NCBI GenBank assembly: GCA_036971715.1
Contig: JAVHJL010000001.1
Span: 4,960,001 to 5,024,000, forward strand
Reading direction: 5' to 3'
DNA length: 64,000 nt
From: Arthrobotrys musiformis
Lineage: Eukaryota > Ascomycota > Orbiliomycetes > Orbiliales > Orbiliaceae
A model generated the notes under the pieces. The model searched no databases. It was not told where the DNA came from and was given only the letters and a program-made list of their open reading frames with translations. Below, one piece after another: positions 11,201-22,541 of this stretch; position 1 is the first letter of the stretch; each line of letters opens with the position of its first letter. The position numbers were made by a program, and so were the translations under genes.

Positions 11201-12839
11201 TGTATGTTGTTTGCGTCTATCCGATCAATGCTGTCTGCGATGACAACCGTCGACGACGACGGCGGTGGTGAAGATGACTCTGATAACGGTGGCAATGTTG
11301 GTAAAAGATGCTACAGATGCAAAGTTGTATGAGATTTCGGAATCGGTATGAGTTTGAAGTGAATAGAAAGAGAACTGAGCGTCGACTCTGCACGTGTTTT
11401 TGTGTTTTGTATAACACTCTTCCACAGAACAGGCAGCCGCTGCGGTATTAATACGAACCGTCGGATCTAGTGACTTGTCTACCAACTTGTTTCGATTTCG
11501 ATGCTGCAGGCTGGAAAGTTTACTGGGGTCCTCCCTTCAGCGGGCAATTAAATTGATCCATGGTCTGCCCTCCTCTGTTCTGTCGTTAGTGCTGTCCACC
11601 AACTGTTGGTGTTGTGAATGTTGTTGTTTTGGTTGTGTTGCTACGACACGGGTAACCAGCGGCAACGGCGTCCAAATTAGGAATTATTTCCCAATTGGAG
11701 CTCATCGGCCCCGCAAAAGCCCTGAGCTCGCTTGCAGATGCACCACCATTTGTCCCGCTGCGCTGTCCCGTCTCTGCACGAGCCGTCTCCGACACATTCC
11801 AGTTCTTCACAGACGGCTGCATATGCCGTCGATCGAGACCGTTGCTCCCGGGATACCATGCCTCGAATACTAGCGAACTATGCACACATAAACACGTATA
11901 CATATACATACCTGCTCTACGTGTGTATAGTACGAGTATACTGTATTCGAGACTAGTACTGTATATGTGATCAGACCACATTGTATCCATGCATGGAGAA
12001 TTTCCCCGTCGTTTGCACTGGCACCGAAGAATACCGCTGTATTCTCGTTTCCAGAGCATCTCTGTACGATACTCATACCACACCGTTGCCTTGTACCACG
12101 CTAGAAAACGACTTCTGAAATGGTGGCGCCACTGAAACCCCCAATTATAGATGCGTTGACGTGCAAAAAATGCAACAAAGCCCAACCACTTTATTTAGCC
12201 TTGAATTCTTTGAAGTTTCGCTTTGAGGGAGCTTCTTGAAACTACTCCGTAGTCAAAGGGAAACAATTCCCAAGTCTTCTATATTAGTATTTTCAATGAA
12301 ACCAATAGACCTTTCAGCTATAAAAACACCATGTGTCTAACTTCATCCCTAGATTGTATTCAATCGATATCCAACACCACGAGTTTACTAATGAGTTGAA
12401 TTGCGACTCTGCGATGATAGACAGGTCCGAGTCAATCTCGCTGTAGTTGTGAGGTCCAAATGCATATGCAATGTAGTGTAATAAAGTTGGCTTTCCGCCG
12501 ATATAAAAGATTAAAAAGACTAAAGGCTAAGTAATATACAAAAACGATAGAAAAGAAGAAGAAGGTATAAGTGAGAAAGTAACTAAAAGTAATAGAAAAT
12601 CATAGAACCAAACAACTGAGGCTGAATGAAAGAATGAAAACAATAAAAAGCAGTCGCTGAAATAAACCTGTAACCAAAACTTGATGTATACTTCCTTGTG
12701 AAATAATGACCAAAAAACTAATATCTTCTATATCATGGCCTTAAAAATCGTGTATCAGAATATTTAAAGTGATCGAAGTGAAACTGTTAGTCGAGCAAAC
12801 CCTCGATTGATTGAAAGAAGATCTCTCGTATCAACCATC
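11201..12839. other. Intergenic region upstream of the BRCT gene, downstream of the hydrophobin gene
   Basis: The part next to 11200 is the promoter and leader of the BRCT gene. A TA-rich simple stretch (ACACGTATACATATACATAC) lies near 11890-11915. A 199-codon minus-strand frame at 11586-12185 begins only with TTG and shows no domain, so it is not called. The rest (12190-12840) is AT-rich 3' flank. Confidence 0.45.
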
Positions 12840-14409
12840 TTAGATCGCTTCCACACACAAGACACTTTGGCCAGCCTATTTTCGGAGTTAGCGAGATGCC
12901 AGAAGCATAATATTGGTTCAATAGAAAGACTACTCACCACAGGGATAGCGCAGCAAAGTGCCTTTTTAGCCTTGTTCTGGCAACCGGATCTGAAGTCGTC
13001 GCTGGAAGTTGGCTGTTTTTCGGCTGTAGAGAAGTCAGAATTTGTTCCTCGGGATATTTTGTCCGACGGTAGAACAGGTCAAAAGGCCTAAATAGTTGTG
13101 GAGTTCTACTTACGATTGACGCAACCAAGCGCGGCGACCCCGAGGATGTTTGAATCGCAGCATTGAAGATTACTGTATAGGCCGGCGGGGCAGGCGTTAA
13201 ACGGTTGAGAATTTTTCTCTGCTGGGGCTGGGCTGGTAGTAGTGGTTGGCTTGGTGCTGCTTGAGCTGGTGCTGCTTGAGCTGGTAGTGGTGGTTGTTGT
13301 TGTGGTTGTGGTGGTGGCCATGGTGGTGCTAGTGTTTGAGCTGGTGCTTGTGGGCTTGCTACCGCTTGAGCTGGTAGTATTTGGTCCACTGCCGTTCGAG
13401 CTGGTTGTTTTTGGTGCGCTGCCGCTTGAAGTTGTACTGGTTGGCTTGCTACCGCTGGAGCCGGAGCTGGTTGGCTTGCTTCCGCTTGAGCTGGTATTGC
13501 TTGGCTTGCTTCCGCTTGAGCTGGTGGTAGTGCTTGTATTGCTTCCGTTATTCTCGCCAGATTCGCCACCTGTTATAGCTTCGACGCAAAGAACACTTTG
13601 ACTGGCCTTTATGTGGTAAAATGTCAGTCTCGAGACTTCATTTGGTGGATCTATTTCACGGTAGGAACAGGAGTCTACTCACAACTGGGATAGCGCAGCA
13701 GAGTGGCTTTTTCGCCGTTTCACTGCAAAGGGCTAGGAAGTTGCTGCCGCTAGTTGGTTGAGAGGATGCTGTTGGGTTCCAAGAATTGCATTAGTAAGAT
13801 GCCCATATATCGCGGTATACTTTCGCTTTCACAAAAGATTGATCAATGATCTCAATCTACGAGCTAAGAATGTGACTTACGATTGGCGCAACCAAGTGCA
13901 GCAACACCGAGGACGTTTGAATCGCAGCATTGAGGATTGCTATATAAACCGGCGGGGCAAGCTTGAAACGGTGCACCGGAGTTATTGCCAGAGTTGCTTC
14001 CTGGATTGTTTCCCGGGTTATTTCCCGGATTGTTTCCTGGGTTATTGCCCGGATTGTTTCCTGGGTTATTGCCTGGGTTATTGCCTGGGTTATTGCCTGG
14101 GTTATTGCCTGGGTTATTGCCTGGGTTGCTTCCTGGGTTGCTTCCTGGGTTGCTTCCTGGGTTGCTTCCTGGGTTGCTTCCTGGGTTGCTTCCTGGGTTG
14201 TTGCCTGGGTTGCTTCCTGGGTTGCTTCCTGGGTTGCTTCCTGGGTTGCTTCCTGGGTTGCTTCCTGGGTTGCTGCCGGGCTTACCAGTAGGCTGCGAAG
14301 GAGAAACTGTCTTTTCGCAATCAATATCAGGCTTTCTCATGACACCATATGGGACTGGAGATGCGTAGGCGGTGGCTAGTAATAGCGATACGAAAATTGA
14401 GTATTTCAT
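12840..14409 (-). CDS. Secreted protein with two class II hydrophobin domains
   Basis: Five exons: 14409-13881, 13768-13683, 13606-13114, 13023-12938 and 12875-12840, giving 409 aa. All introns are GT-AG and keep phase. Residues 1-17 form a signal peptide ending AYA/SP. A Pro-Gly-Ser-Asn/Pro-Gly-Asn-Asn repeat follows (about residues 40-140). Hydrophobin domain 1 (about 150-216) has the class II eight-Cys order: ACPAGLYSNPQCC, a single Cys in ALGC, a single Cys in LALC, KPLCCAIPV, then SVLCVEAI. A Ser/Thr/Gly/Lys linker of about 120 residues leads to domain 2 (about 340-409) with the same eight Cys. The two modules share intron positions: one after the fourth Cys (AAT C|) and one after AIPV, and the exon between is 86 bp in both. 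Class II hydrophobins self-assemble at air-water interfaces and on hyphae and spores. The gene therefore looks like a fused tandem duplication, comparable to known multi-domain hydrophobins. Confidence 0.92.
13981..14280 (-). repeat. 12-bp coding minisatellite (PGSN/PGNN)
   Basis: About 25 head-to-tail copies of a 12-bp unit (plus strand GGGTTGCTTCCT, GGGTTATTGCCT and variants) encode Pro-Gly-Ser-Asn or Pro-Gly-Asn-Asn tetrapeptides. Units are grouped by type (a run of Asn-Asn units, then Ser-Asn units), which suggests recent local expansion. Because 12 is a multiple of three, copy-number change keeps the frame. Confidence 0.95.
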
Positions 14410-15343
14410 GTTGGGCAGTTTGTGTATGTAGTGGATTATACTCCAAAGAATATGTTTTCAAAAAGATGAAGAAAGATTTATAAACTGGAAGACTAGAAAT
14501 GTCTATCGAAGCAGAAGATGGTTGTAGTAGTAGTGTGTATTGTTGATGTTGTACTGTGTACTGATGGAATAAAAAATCTCATTAATGGGCGCAGGTCGAC
14601 ATGATTTTATAGTAAATTCAGAGCCTGTACATTATGTAATATCTCGAGTTAAGATCGGTCGATGTATCGATAGTACAGGAGAAGTTCCGATCAATCTTTT
14701 TTTTTTTTCTGGTAGTGCTAGTGTTTAGGCGTCGGAGAATGCTGCCGATCTCCAAAGCGAGGGTTAAGAAATTTCCAAAATTCCACAACTAAGCTGTCGA
14801 TTAGCTGCGATATACGGTAATATTAGAATTCCACGATCGATAAAAAAGAGTTTACCCCTCAATTGTGTAGCGCTATGGCCAGATATTACCCGCCGTCGAG
14901 GGGTGTTAGAGTTGCTAAGAATCTAAATGTTTGTAAGTCAATCGATGGAGGGAATGTTACCACCAGATATCGTATCTCAAAATAGGGAATGCGAGCTGCG
15001 GATATCGGATCAGAATGGGGTTGACGCTAAATACCTAAACGGGATTGATGCGACGTTGGGTGACGTGAGGCGGAAGCAAGGGGGTCAGGGGAACATTTTC
15101 TCGGGATGAGTTGCGAAATATCTCCGGTAGTATTAGTTGCCCCTGTGTCCTTTTTCTCGTGGTTTCTAGGCATGGAAATCCGGGGGTTTAAATTAAATTT
15201 ATTCATGTCGTAGTTACTCTAGTGCATCTGGTGAGCAAAAACAACAGGCGGGGACGCATAGGCAACCTCTGGGGGTCGCTCTCCTCTGCTCGGAGGCAAC
15301 CTTAAGTTTCATATGTAGCTGCCGTACCGCGTTAGGATGATGG
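14410..15343. promoter_or_regulatory. Hydrophobin promoter region
   Basis: Upstream of the hydrophobin start. A TATA-like word on the minus strand (TTTATAAAT, near 14476-14485) sits about 70 bp before the ATG, which would suit a strongly regulated structural gene. A run of T occurs near 14697-14708. No further gene is supported up to 15343. Confidence 0.4.
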
Positions 15344-15626
15344 CTACCCTACACGAATAGTTGCATCTGGGTAAATACATATCACAGTTGGGGTTTCTGG
15401 CGTCGGCGCGCCGAGGCAAAGTACATATATAGACTGATTTATATTGTAGTTATATAGACGGCTACGCCGTTCTTGATCTTCTGAGCCTATAAGCTTGTAA
15501 ATATCTTCCACGAATTCACGAATTGAATCAGGTCTTTCTATGATTTGCAATGGCCAAATATATACCAAACACTAAAGCACAACTACCTGGTCATAGAAAA
15601 AAGTACTGATATAGCTAACTTACCAT
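15344..15626 (-). CDS. Possible small protein with an ATG-only first exon
   Basis: A 75-codon stretch at 15571-15344 reads like protein (mixed charge, an amphipathic RPDSIREFVEDIYKLIG segment) but has no ATG. Directly upstream lie a TTTAG acceptor and, 50 bp further, ATG|GTAAGT at 15626-15624. Splicing the bare ATG to the exon gives an in-frame 76-aa protein. No family was recognised. It could instead be the relic of a larger gene. Only the splice sites and phase support it. Confidence 0.3.
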
Positions 15627-16046
15627 GCCTAGCCCTGTATATAGTGTACTAGACTAGTACAGATTCGCGTTTCGCCTTTGTTTTTTTTTTTTTTTTTTTT
15701 TAAAAAAAAAGGGAACTTCCCGGACTATCCTTGAGGTTAGTCTTGGGTTGCCCTTGAGGTGGCCCCGGGGGTATTTTGGCGGTGAAATCTACCCACAACT
15801 AAAATTTGACAGTGTAGGAGTTTGGCGATGAGACAAGTGGATGATTATAGGGCCATATGTGCTATATTATTGAGTTTGGGCCATTGCATCATTCAGCAAT
15901 GCAGCTTTATCTCTTTCTCTCAAGGGAAATTTTTAGATTGTCGCATGGGAAGAACTAGATTATAACTCAGAGATGCTAGGGTTAGCCGCACGCGCGTGTG
16001 TGTACACATGTATTATGTAGCCATGGGGCAATATATATCTAAGTAT
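15627..16046. other. Short gene-free stretch with a T21A9 tract
   Basis: Contains the homopolymer junction T21A9 at 15681-15710 and an AT-rich 3' flank of the NB-ARC gene. No coding potential is visible. Confidence 0.5.
15681..15710. repeat. Homopolymer T21 followed by A9
   Basis: Twenty-one T followed directly by nine A, able to fold as a short hairpin. Tracts of this kind also arise by slippage, so the exact length may be unreliable. Confidence 0.9.
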
Positions 16047-19000
16047 CTATTTGAACTCTCTCTCTCTCAGTCTCTCTTCTAGACGTGTCATACTTTGGGA
16101 AGCCTGTAGGTAATACTCCCTGCCCATGACCATCTCGGCGCCCTCAAAAGAAAGCACTCGTGCATAGCATTTTAAAGCTTCTTCATTTTTACCTTCTCTC
16201 TCAAGGGTTTGCCCTAAAAGGCCAAGAGTGTTGGAAATACCTCTGCTGTGCTTCCATAGAACTCTCTCTTGTGCAATAAGCAATTCCTCGCACAATTGCC
16301 TACATTCAGAGAACCTCTTCAGCTTATACAAGTGCGCTGCACAATTGAAGCTCGAAGGATTTATTAACGCCTGATCCCTACCTATAGCCTTTACGTTGAT
16401 GGCGAAGACGCCTTCATCTAACCGCAATGCTTCCTCATATCTGCCGCAGGCCGCTAAGCTGCGTGCGAGGGACGACATGGCTGAAAGTGTCCATAGGTCT
16501 TCTCCACCCCATAAATTCGTCCTTATAGAAACAACACGCTGTAATATTTCGACGGCCTGGTCCGACTCCCACCCAAGTTCAAAGAGGGTATTTGTTACCA
16601 GTTCGATAAGAAGAATCATTTTGTGTGGATCTCGTTTTGCGATTGTTTCAGTGTTTTCAATAGTTTTGACCGCGCTTTTGCAAAGCTGCCAGGCCTCGTC
16701 TTTCCACTCTTTCTGAAGGGATGCTGTTATGGTAACGCTAAAATCAGTGAGATTTGGGATATCCTTTGCAGATTCCTTAAACGCCCCCACCAAAAATTTT
16801 AGCGCCCATTTGTGAAACTCAAGGCTCTTGTAGAGTTTTCCCGCGGCGAACATGGCGTTGCCAATGACAGCCGCCACATCAACTAGGACTTGACTGTCCT
16901 CGTCAAGTGTATTTTTTGCAGTCCGGAGAAGCCGTTCACACCGCTTTATACTTTCTCTATACCTTCCAATTTCTAAAAAATACGTCACAATGGCGACCAT
17001 TTGTCGTATTGTTTGTGATATATGTAGATGGTAGGTATCCGCTAGCGAAATAACTTCAAGCGCGTGAGGGAGGTAGGAGCTGCAAATCCGGAGTGTGGCG
17101 GAATTTGGCGAGGGAAATGCAGAACACATGATCAATGTTGCGTATGATGCAAAAGCCTTTTTGTCGGTTCCCTCAAGTTTTGATAGTAGTAATTCATGAA
17201 ATAGGTCATGAACCCAGATGTTGCCGTTCTCCGATCGCCGAATAATTGACGACTTCTCCAGAGTTAATATCATTGCGTCGAGCTTTATCTTCGACAGAAG
17301 TATATCTTTCATTTGCTCGAAGGTCTCCCGTCGCGTTGCTTGGTCCCAGCCTAGCACCGAGTCCACACAACCCGACGTTTCCTTTTCCACATCTGCTGGG
17401 CTCGTTTGTCTTTGACGCAATTTGGAGCTTCTGAATAAGCCCCGGAAATAGTTTCTCCGCCACCCCCCCTTTTGGGAGCTCTGTTTATTGGCGTCCTCAA
17501 CATGTTGTCCAGGATATATAAATGTTAAATTAGTAGCGCCTTCCATTAGAATGGTCAATGGCAGAGCTTGGGGCCGCATCATGAGTACAAGGTTGAGGAT
17601 GCACGCATGGGCGGGCTGCAGTTCTGCCAAAGCTATGTCCAAAGTTGTGCTAACATCCGCATGCTGCGGGTTCTCCACGGCATTTTCGATCACCGCGAGT
17701 TTGCTTTCCTGCAAGTTTTCGAACAATGCATCGAGGCTCCAGAACCGTTGTGCTGCGCATTTTGCACTTTGCTCTAGTGCTAATGGAAGGCCGCCAAGTT
17801 GGCGGCTTATTTTTTCCGCAACTTCGGCGGTATCCCCTGACTGACCCGAAACTTTCAGAATCAAATCTTTCCCTTCGCTTGGATCCATTTCTCGAAGATG
17901 GATACAGCTGTCAGAGGAACTGAATTCTTGGGCTATATACTTGTCTCGCGTAGATATCAAGATATGGCCACCAAGATCGTGTGGCAGGGAATTTCTCAAC
18001 AGGGGCACAACGGCTGACGAGACATCGTCGATTATAAGAATCCAGTTGCTTTTGGTAGCGAACCACCTTTTTAGTCCTTCCATTCTTTGGACTTGGCTGT
18101 TGGACCCTATTCCAGGTAGGCCTAAAGCTTGGGAAATACTGTCACAACTGCTAAGCCAGTGATCTTCAGTTTTAGCAATAGAGTAGAACCCATAGCTGTA
18201 ATTGTTTTTGTTATCCACTACGTATTTGAGGCATAGTTGTGATTTCCCGGCCCCGGGCATGCCAAATATCGAGACTATGCTGCCCTCCTGATCATCGGGC
18301 CGACGGCGGAAAGACTCGTATATCTGTGTAAGGTATTTCTGACGCCCGCTGAATTGGGGATGGAGAATTCTCGGAATATCAAAGATATGTTGCTCAACGA
18401 TAGGGGGTGCGTGCTGTGCGGTAATTCCAATTGGCGCTATAAAATTCCGATTAGCAGGTAGCCAAAGATAACTGGTCGGTTGAGGGGTGATAAGTACCTA
18501 GAGGGGCTATCTGATGTAAAAGTTCTTTCGCGTATGCAGCCGCGGTTAGGGCGGCGTATGGCTGCCAATGCTTATTCTTGTGGCTGTCCGAGTAGTCGCA
18601 TATCCCTCGAACTACCAAGGAAGGGTAGTGGTCCATCAGGCCGGCAGCTTCCATTTCGAAACATATTGCCCCAGAGTCTTTGCCTATATTATCGCGAGTA
18701 GGGGCGTGTTTGATAACCTGATTTCCAGAGGCGATAATCCCATGGTGGATAACGGGGGAAGTGTCATGTCGCGGCTTCCGCTGTACCTGCTTACTGGTGA
18801 CGCAGTTTTTACAAGTTGGGCCCTCCTCATGCTCGTAATCAGCCTTGAACAAAATATCGTTTTCCTGTCCCTGGTATGAGTAGTCTTGTATTAAGCTAGG
18901 ATATCTCCGATGGGCTTCTGAAACATAATCAGGAATATTGTTTCTGCCTTGCCCAAGTGCATGATTTGCCTTGAGACTGGCTATTGTTGTAAGCAAAACC

Positions 19001-19443
19001 TGAGGCGGCTTGTTTAGACTGCCTGACCGCTCAAAGTGGCCGCCTTTTACTGTTTTTCCGAGGTCATCTTGCACTACGCCGCCGAAAGTGTTCTCCGGTT
19101 TGCTAACAACTATATCTCCGAGTCTAATATCGTGGGATGCGCTCGGGATTCCACCTCCTATTCCCACCATCAAATATATTTTCAATGATACAAAAGTCGA
19201 TTTCATCTGTGTTGCGACAACGGCAGCACTCGTTGTACCGTAGGACCCGAGGGGGAGGCTAGCAATAACGATATTGTGTTTCCCAATGCTACCCAACTGG
19301 TATGCATTATCGTCGCCATGGCTGACTTCGGATGGCCCATCGTGTGCGACATCGAGCATTGCACAGCCTGCGGTTCTTTCTTCCGCAAGAGCACATAGCC
19401 AAGCCACGGTATACTGGCTATTTGGCAGGGTTGGGCGCGACAT
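16047..19443 (-). CDS. NLR-type protein: PNP domain, NB-ARC, TPR
   Basis: Two exons, 19443-18498 and 18436-16047, with intron 18437-18497 (GTACTT...CTAAT...TAG); 1,111 aa. Residues about 10-310 are a nucleoside phosphorylase (PNP_UDP) domain: VGIGGGIPS, IASGNQVIKH, FEMEAAGLMD and GICDYSDSHKNK. NB-ARC follows: Walker A GMPGAGKS (about 373-381), Walker B WILIIDDV (about 446), an RNBS-B-like ILISTRD and a GLPL motif (GGLPLALEQ). The C-terminal third is helical with TPR-type repeats (for example LGQTLEREGKNEEALKCYARVL). In fungi this architecture belongs to STAND/NLR receptors linked to non-self recognition and regulated cell death. The PNP part is the presumed effector; related PNP effectors in bacterial Detocs defence cleave ATP. 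The TPR part would be the sensor. The order effector-NTPase-repeats is complete, and no damage is seen in the conserved motifs. Confidence 0.92.
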
Positions 19444-21889
19444 AATAAGACATATGGCGATTATTTTTGTCGCACGTGGTTTTTTCGTTTCTTATTCAGC
19501 TACTATCGCAGCTAGCGTAGGTTGGGTTAAAGGATATCGAGATACGGGTCCATGGAAGTGATGTATGCGGGGCTTCGTTATCCGCGATATTGATGGCGGC
19601 TGGATTGAAGCAAATGCGCAAACACATACAAGTAACCTGGCGGTGCATCTGCGTTGAAACTTGACAGCCTTGTTGGATTTGCTTGTTGCACATACTTCTG
19701 GCAAGTCGAAGCGATTTACCGGGGCTCGCTTGAATTCCCTCTTTTGGATAGAGGAGGCTTCCTCGCCACATTTGTGGCTCGTGCATTCCTCGGGACCTGG
19801 TATGCATGTATAAGCATGAAACTCTCTATGCAAGTATCAGAATTTAGGACTAATGCAACGTAACGTTGATTCGATTCGATTCCAATCTTCCCGACCGCGA
19901 CCAATTTCGCGATCTCGAGCTTCTAGAAAAAGTATATAACATTCCTGAAAGGAACTGTTCACAAGGTATTTGGTAGCGATATCGATTCAGGTACGAAATT
20001 TGCCGCCGAAGACCAAGTTGGGCAGCACTCTCCCGGAATGCGGGTTTCCAACCCAGAATTCGAGGCTAGGGAAAACCTAATATTAGATTCCCGTCGCGCA
20101 TGCCAAATGGCCTATTATCGCCAACAATGTCAGGTGAGAGTCTTTAATTATCACAGATATCGTTTGGTCCAACGGGGCCCATAATTATGACCACAGACAC
20201 CTAAGCACGCTGAACCAAGCATATGATTAAGGCATTTATCTTACCGCGACCACTGTGCTTAATTAATGTCAAAGGGGTGGTGAGTTTGCGCTTAGAGCTG
20301 GTGTAGGCTACTTAGGAATTTGGATAATCAAGTACCGAAGCTGCCCCTCAATTTGCCTAACTATCCCCGGGTTGGGTGGTATCAAGCATGTAGCCAATCA
20401 GCCCATTCTTTGTCCCAATCTCAAGGAATCTTCGCCCATATCGATTGCGCGAAAAGAAACACCATGCAAAGATGGAATGCCGATACTCGCGAAGATATAT
20501 TCATAAAGATTTATCAAGGGGGGCTAGGAATGGCGTTATCCCGACGTTAGGTCGCGTCAGGTCGACCGGTCTTGTCTTGACGTTAGACGTTATTTAGATA
20601 CATGCATTATCGTATGGTATCTGAAGACGATACCAGTAATTCAAGGCGTTAGAAATGCGGTGGCCTCAAGACTCTGATAGGAAAATACCTTGATATCAAG
20701 AATTGTGGAAGCCCGGAGCCTGATAGTATTAGCATAGTGGTACATTACCCTCCCCGGGAACCCGCAATTAAGTAAAATCGCCTTCTTAACGTTTATTAGA
20801 CAGAAATCTTCACCTCGGTATCAAGTTTCATAGTTTTGTGTACGTACCTCGAGGTCTCCACATTCCATCGCTTCGCTCAGTTCGAGGATAGGTTGGTTAA
20901 CCTATATGAGTAGTAGTATATATAAAATGCCATTTGAACGGCAATATATCAATATTCAAGGCTTCAGGGAAAAGATTTCCAACTTTTCATTCCTATGACT
21001 TCTCATCAAACTCAAACATTGATATTTCGCCTAATAATTGTGATACCATGAAGGTCTATACTTGTTTCTGAATCTTATCTTACTAGTATACCCACAATAT
21101 AATGAGATTATATAGAGCAAAATTAAACGATCCGGATAGCGAAAAATAACTTTCGTAGTATAGGTTCATTTTACTGGACTTTGGGATATCGTTAGGGATG
21201 GGGGAGTTGTGCATGCTGCTTCGCGGACTTATCGTGCGCCTTTACTCGCCTTGGCAGCTTTTTTACCATGACTCCAGCGGTAACACGTCCCAGCATAAGC
21301 TACAGATGTGATAGTATTATTTTGCTTTCTAAGAATAGTAAAAATAGTAAATATGGAAAGGAAATCGAATCACGATGTTTATGAAGTTATAACGGTTTGA
21401 GAAGCAATAGTACTAGTATACATGAGCCGAAATCTTTCAGGGGTTATGGCTTTTAATTAAGGGCTTATATATACAGATATAGTATATTTCCGTGTAATAC
21501 TTAAATCTAGTAGACAGAATCAACTATGTCTCCTTGTGGATGGAGTCAGTCTTCTTAATATAGCTCATGTAGATCGAGGGCTACCTTTAATTTGACTCAT
21601 GCAAAACGTGGTTTTCGAGCTTGGCCCTCTAGAATTAAATTTAGACCGGTAGACTCATTGCAAGTAAAGACAAACGTTCATTGCATTCTACATCAATTCA
21701 ACGGTACCGATTTCTCGCTCTCTGGACTCATACAGACCAACGTTGCTGCCATAATCAATTTAAACTTATAAAGCTATTAAGTAAAAATCCCACGCCTCTC
21801 AGGTAATCGGCTAATCATATGCCATAAGGCTTGCTGATTTGCATATTTCCTATCTAGACTAGCATTTAAATCGAAATCTAGACCCTAGG
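19444..21889. other. Gene-poor AT-rich region
   Basis: About 2.4 kb upstream of the NB-ARC gene. The first 200-300 bp should hold its promoter. Short frames in the rest lack ATG starts or splice support. From about 20580 the sequence becomes AT-rich with many TATATA words. No transposon ends or direct repeats were noticed. Confidence 0.45.
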
Positions 21890-22541
21890 ATGGACGACGG
21901 CGAACGAGAAGTTGAGGCGCTCATGCCTAAGCGGCTAGCAATCGAGTTCTATAAAGAAGCGACCCCGGAGCCTGAAGCATTCAACAATCCGCCAACTGAA
22001 GCCGCTGAACACCAGCCTCAGGAGGAACCTCGAACAAGTCTACCCCATATTGAAGGGCGCGGTTACTATGTTGCAATTACACTTGGTTAGTACATTTGGG
22101 TAATCACCGATCGAATTCTTACCACCAAACTATCTTTCTTCTATTATCTGGAGACCTCTTGGTCGGGTATCAAGATGTCTTCTAACCATCATCCTGAAGT
22201 AAATAGAACATGCGTTCGCTGTCGCTTTGTTTTGCATCCATTTCACTTGGCTATTCGCATTCATTGAGTGCTCCATCAAAAACTCCTTTGAATTAACATT
22301 CATAGGATTCAGCTTGCAGGCCTTATCGACATGGATGTTGATTATTCTAGCGACTGTACCACTGAATCGCATAGTAGACACAGCGGTAGTTTTACGGTAT
22401 ACCCTAGAAATAGGGTCTCTCTTAAATCTTGCGACGGTTATTGCGCTTTGCTATCATGTGGGACAGTTTAGGTTTCATTCTACAGTATTCACAATTTGGG
22501 TACATGCTGTTGGGGAGTTGATGGTGCCCAGTGGCCCTTAG
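21890..22541 (+). CDS. Small multi-pass membrane protein, unknown
   Basis: Two exons, 21890-22085 and 22207-22541, joined by a GTTAGT...TCTAAC...TAG intron (22086-22206) that keeps phase; 176 aa. The first 60 residues are hydrophilic and Glu/Pro-rich (MDDGEREVEALMPKR start), like a cytosolic tail. After GRGYYVAITLE come about four hydrophobic segments: HAFAVALFCIHFTWLFAF, LTFIGFSLQALSTWMLIILA, a weaker one around VVLRYTLEIGSLLNLATVIA, and a last one near STVFTIWVHAVG. No family was recognised. The upstream exon end (YYVAI, phase-1 intron) resembles the corresponding exon ends of the two protease-like genes at 38.5 and 43.3 kb, which may be chance. There is no expression support, but the intron is convincing. 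Confidence 0.5.

Noticed and set aside
11586..12185. Minus-strand frame of 199 codons
   Set aside because: Starts only with TTG, has no domain, Trp/Tyr/Arg composition of random GC-mixed sequence, and lies in a promoter region.
13857..14379. Other frames through the minisatellite (for example Leu-Pro-Gly or Gln-Glu-Ala-Thr repeats)
   Set aside because: Any frame of a 12-bp repeat is open; only the minus frame with signal peptide and hydrophobin Cys pattern makes sense.
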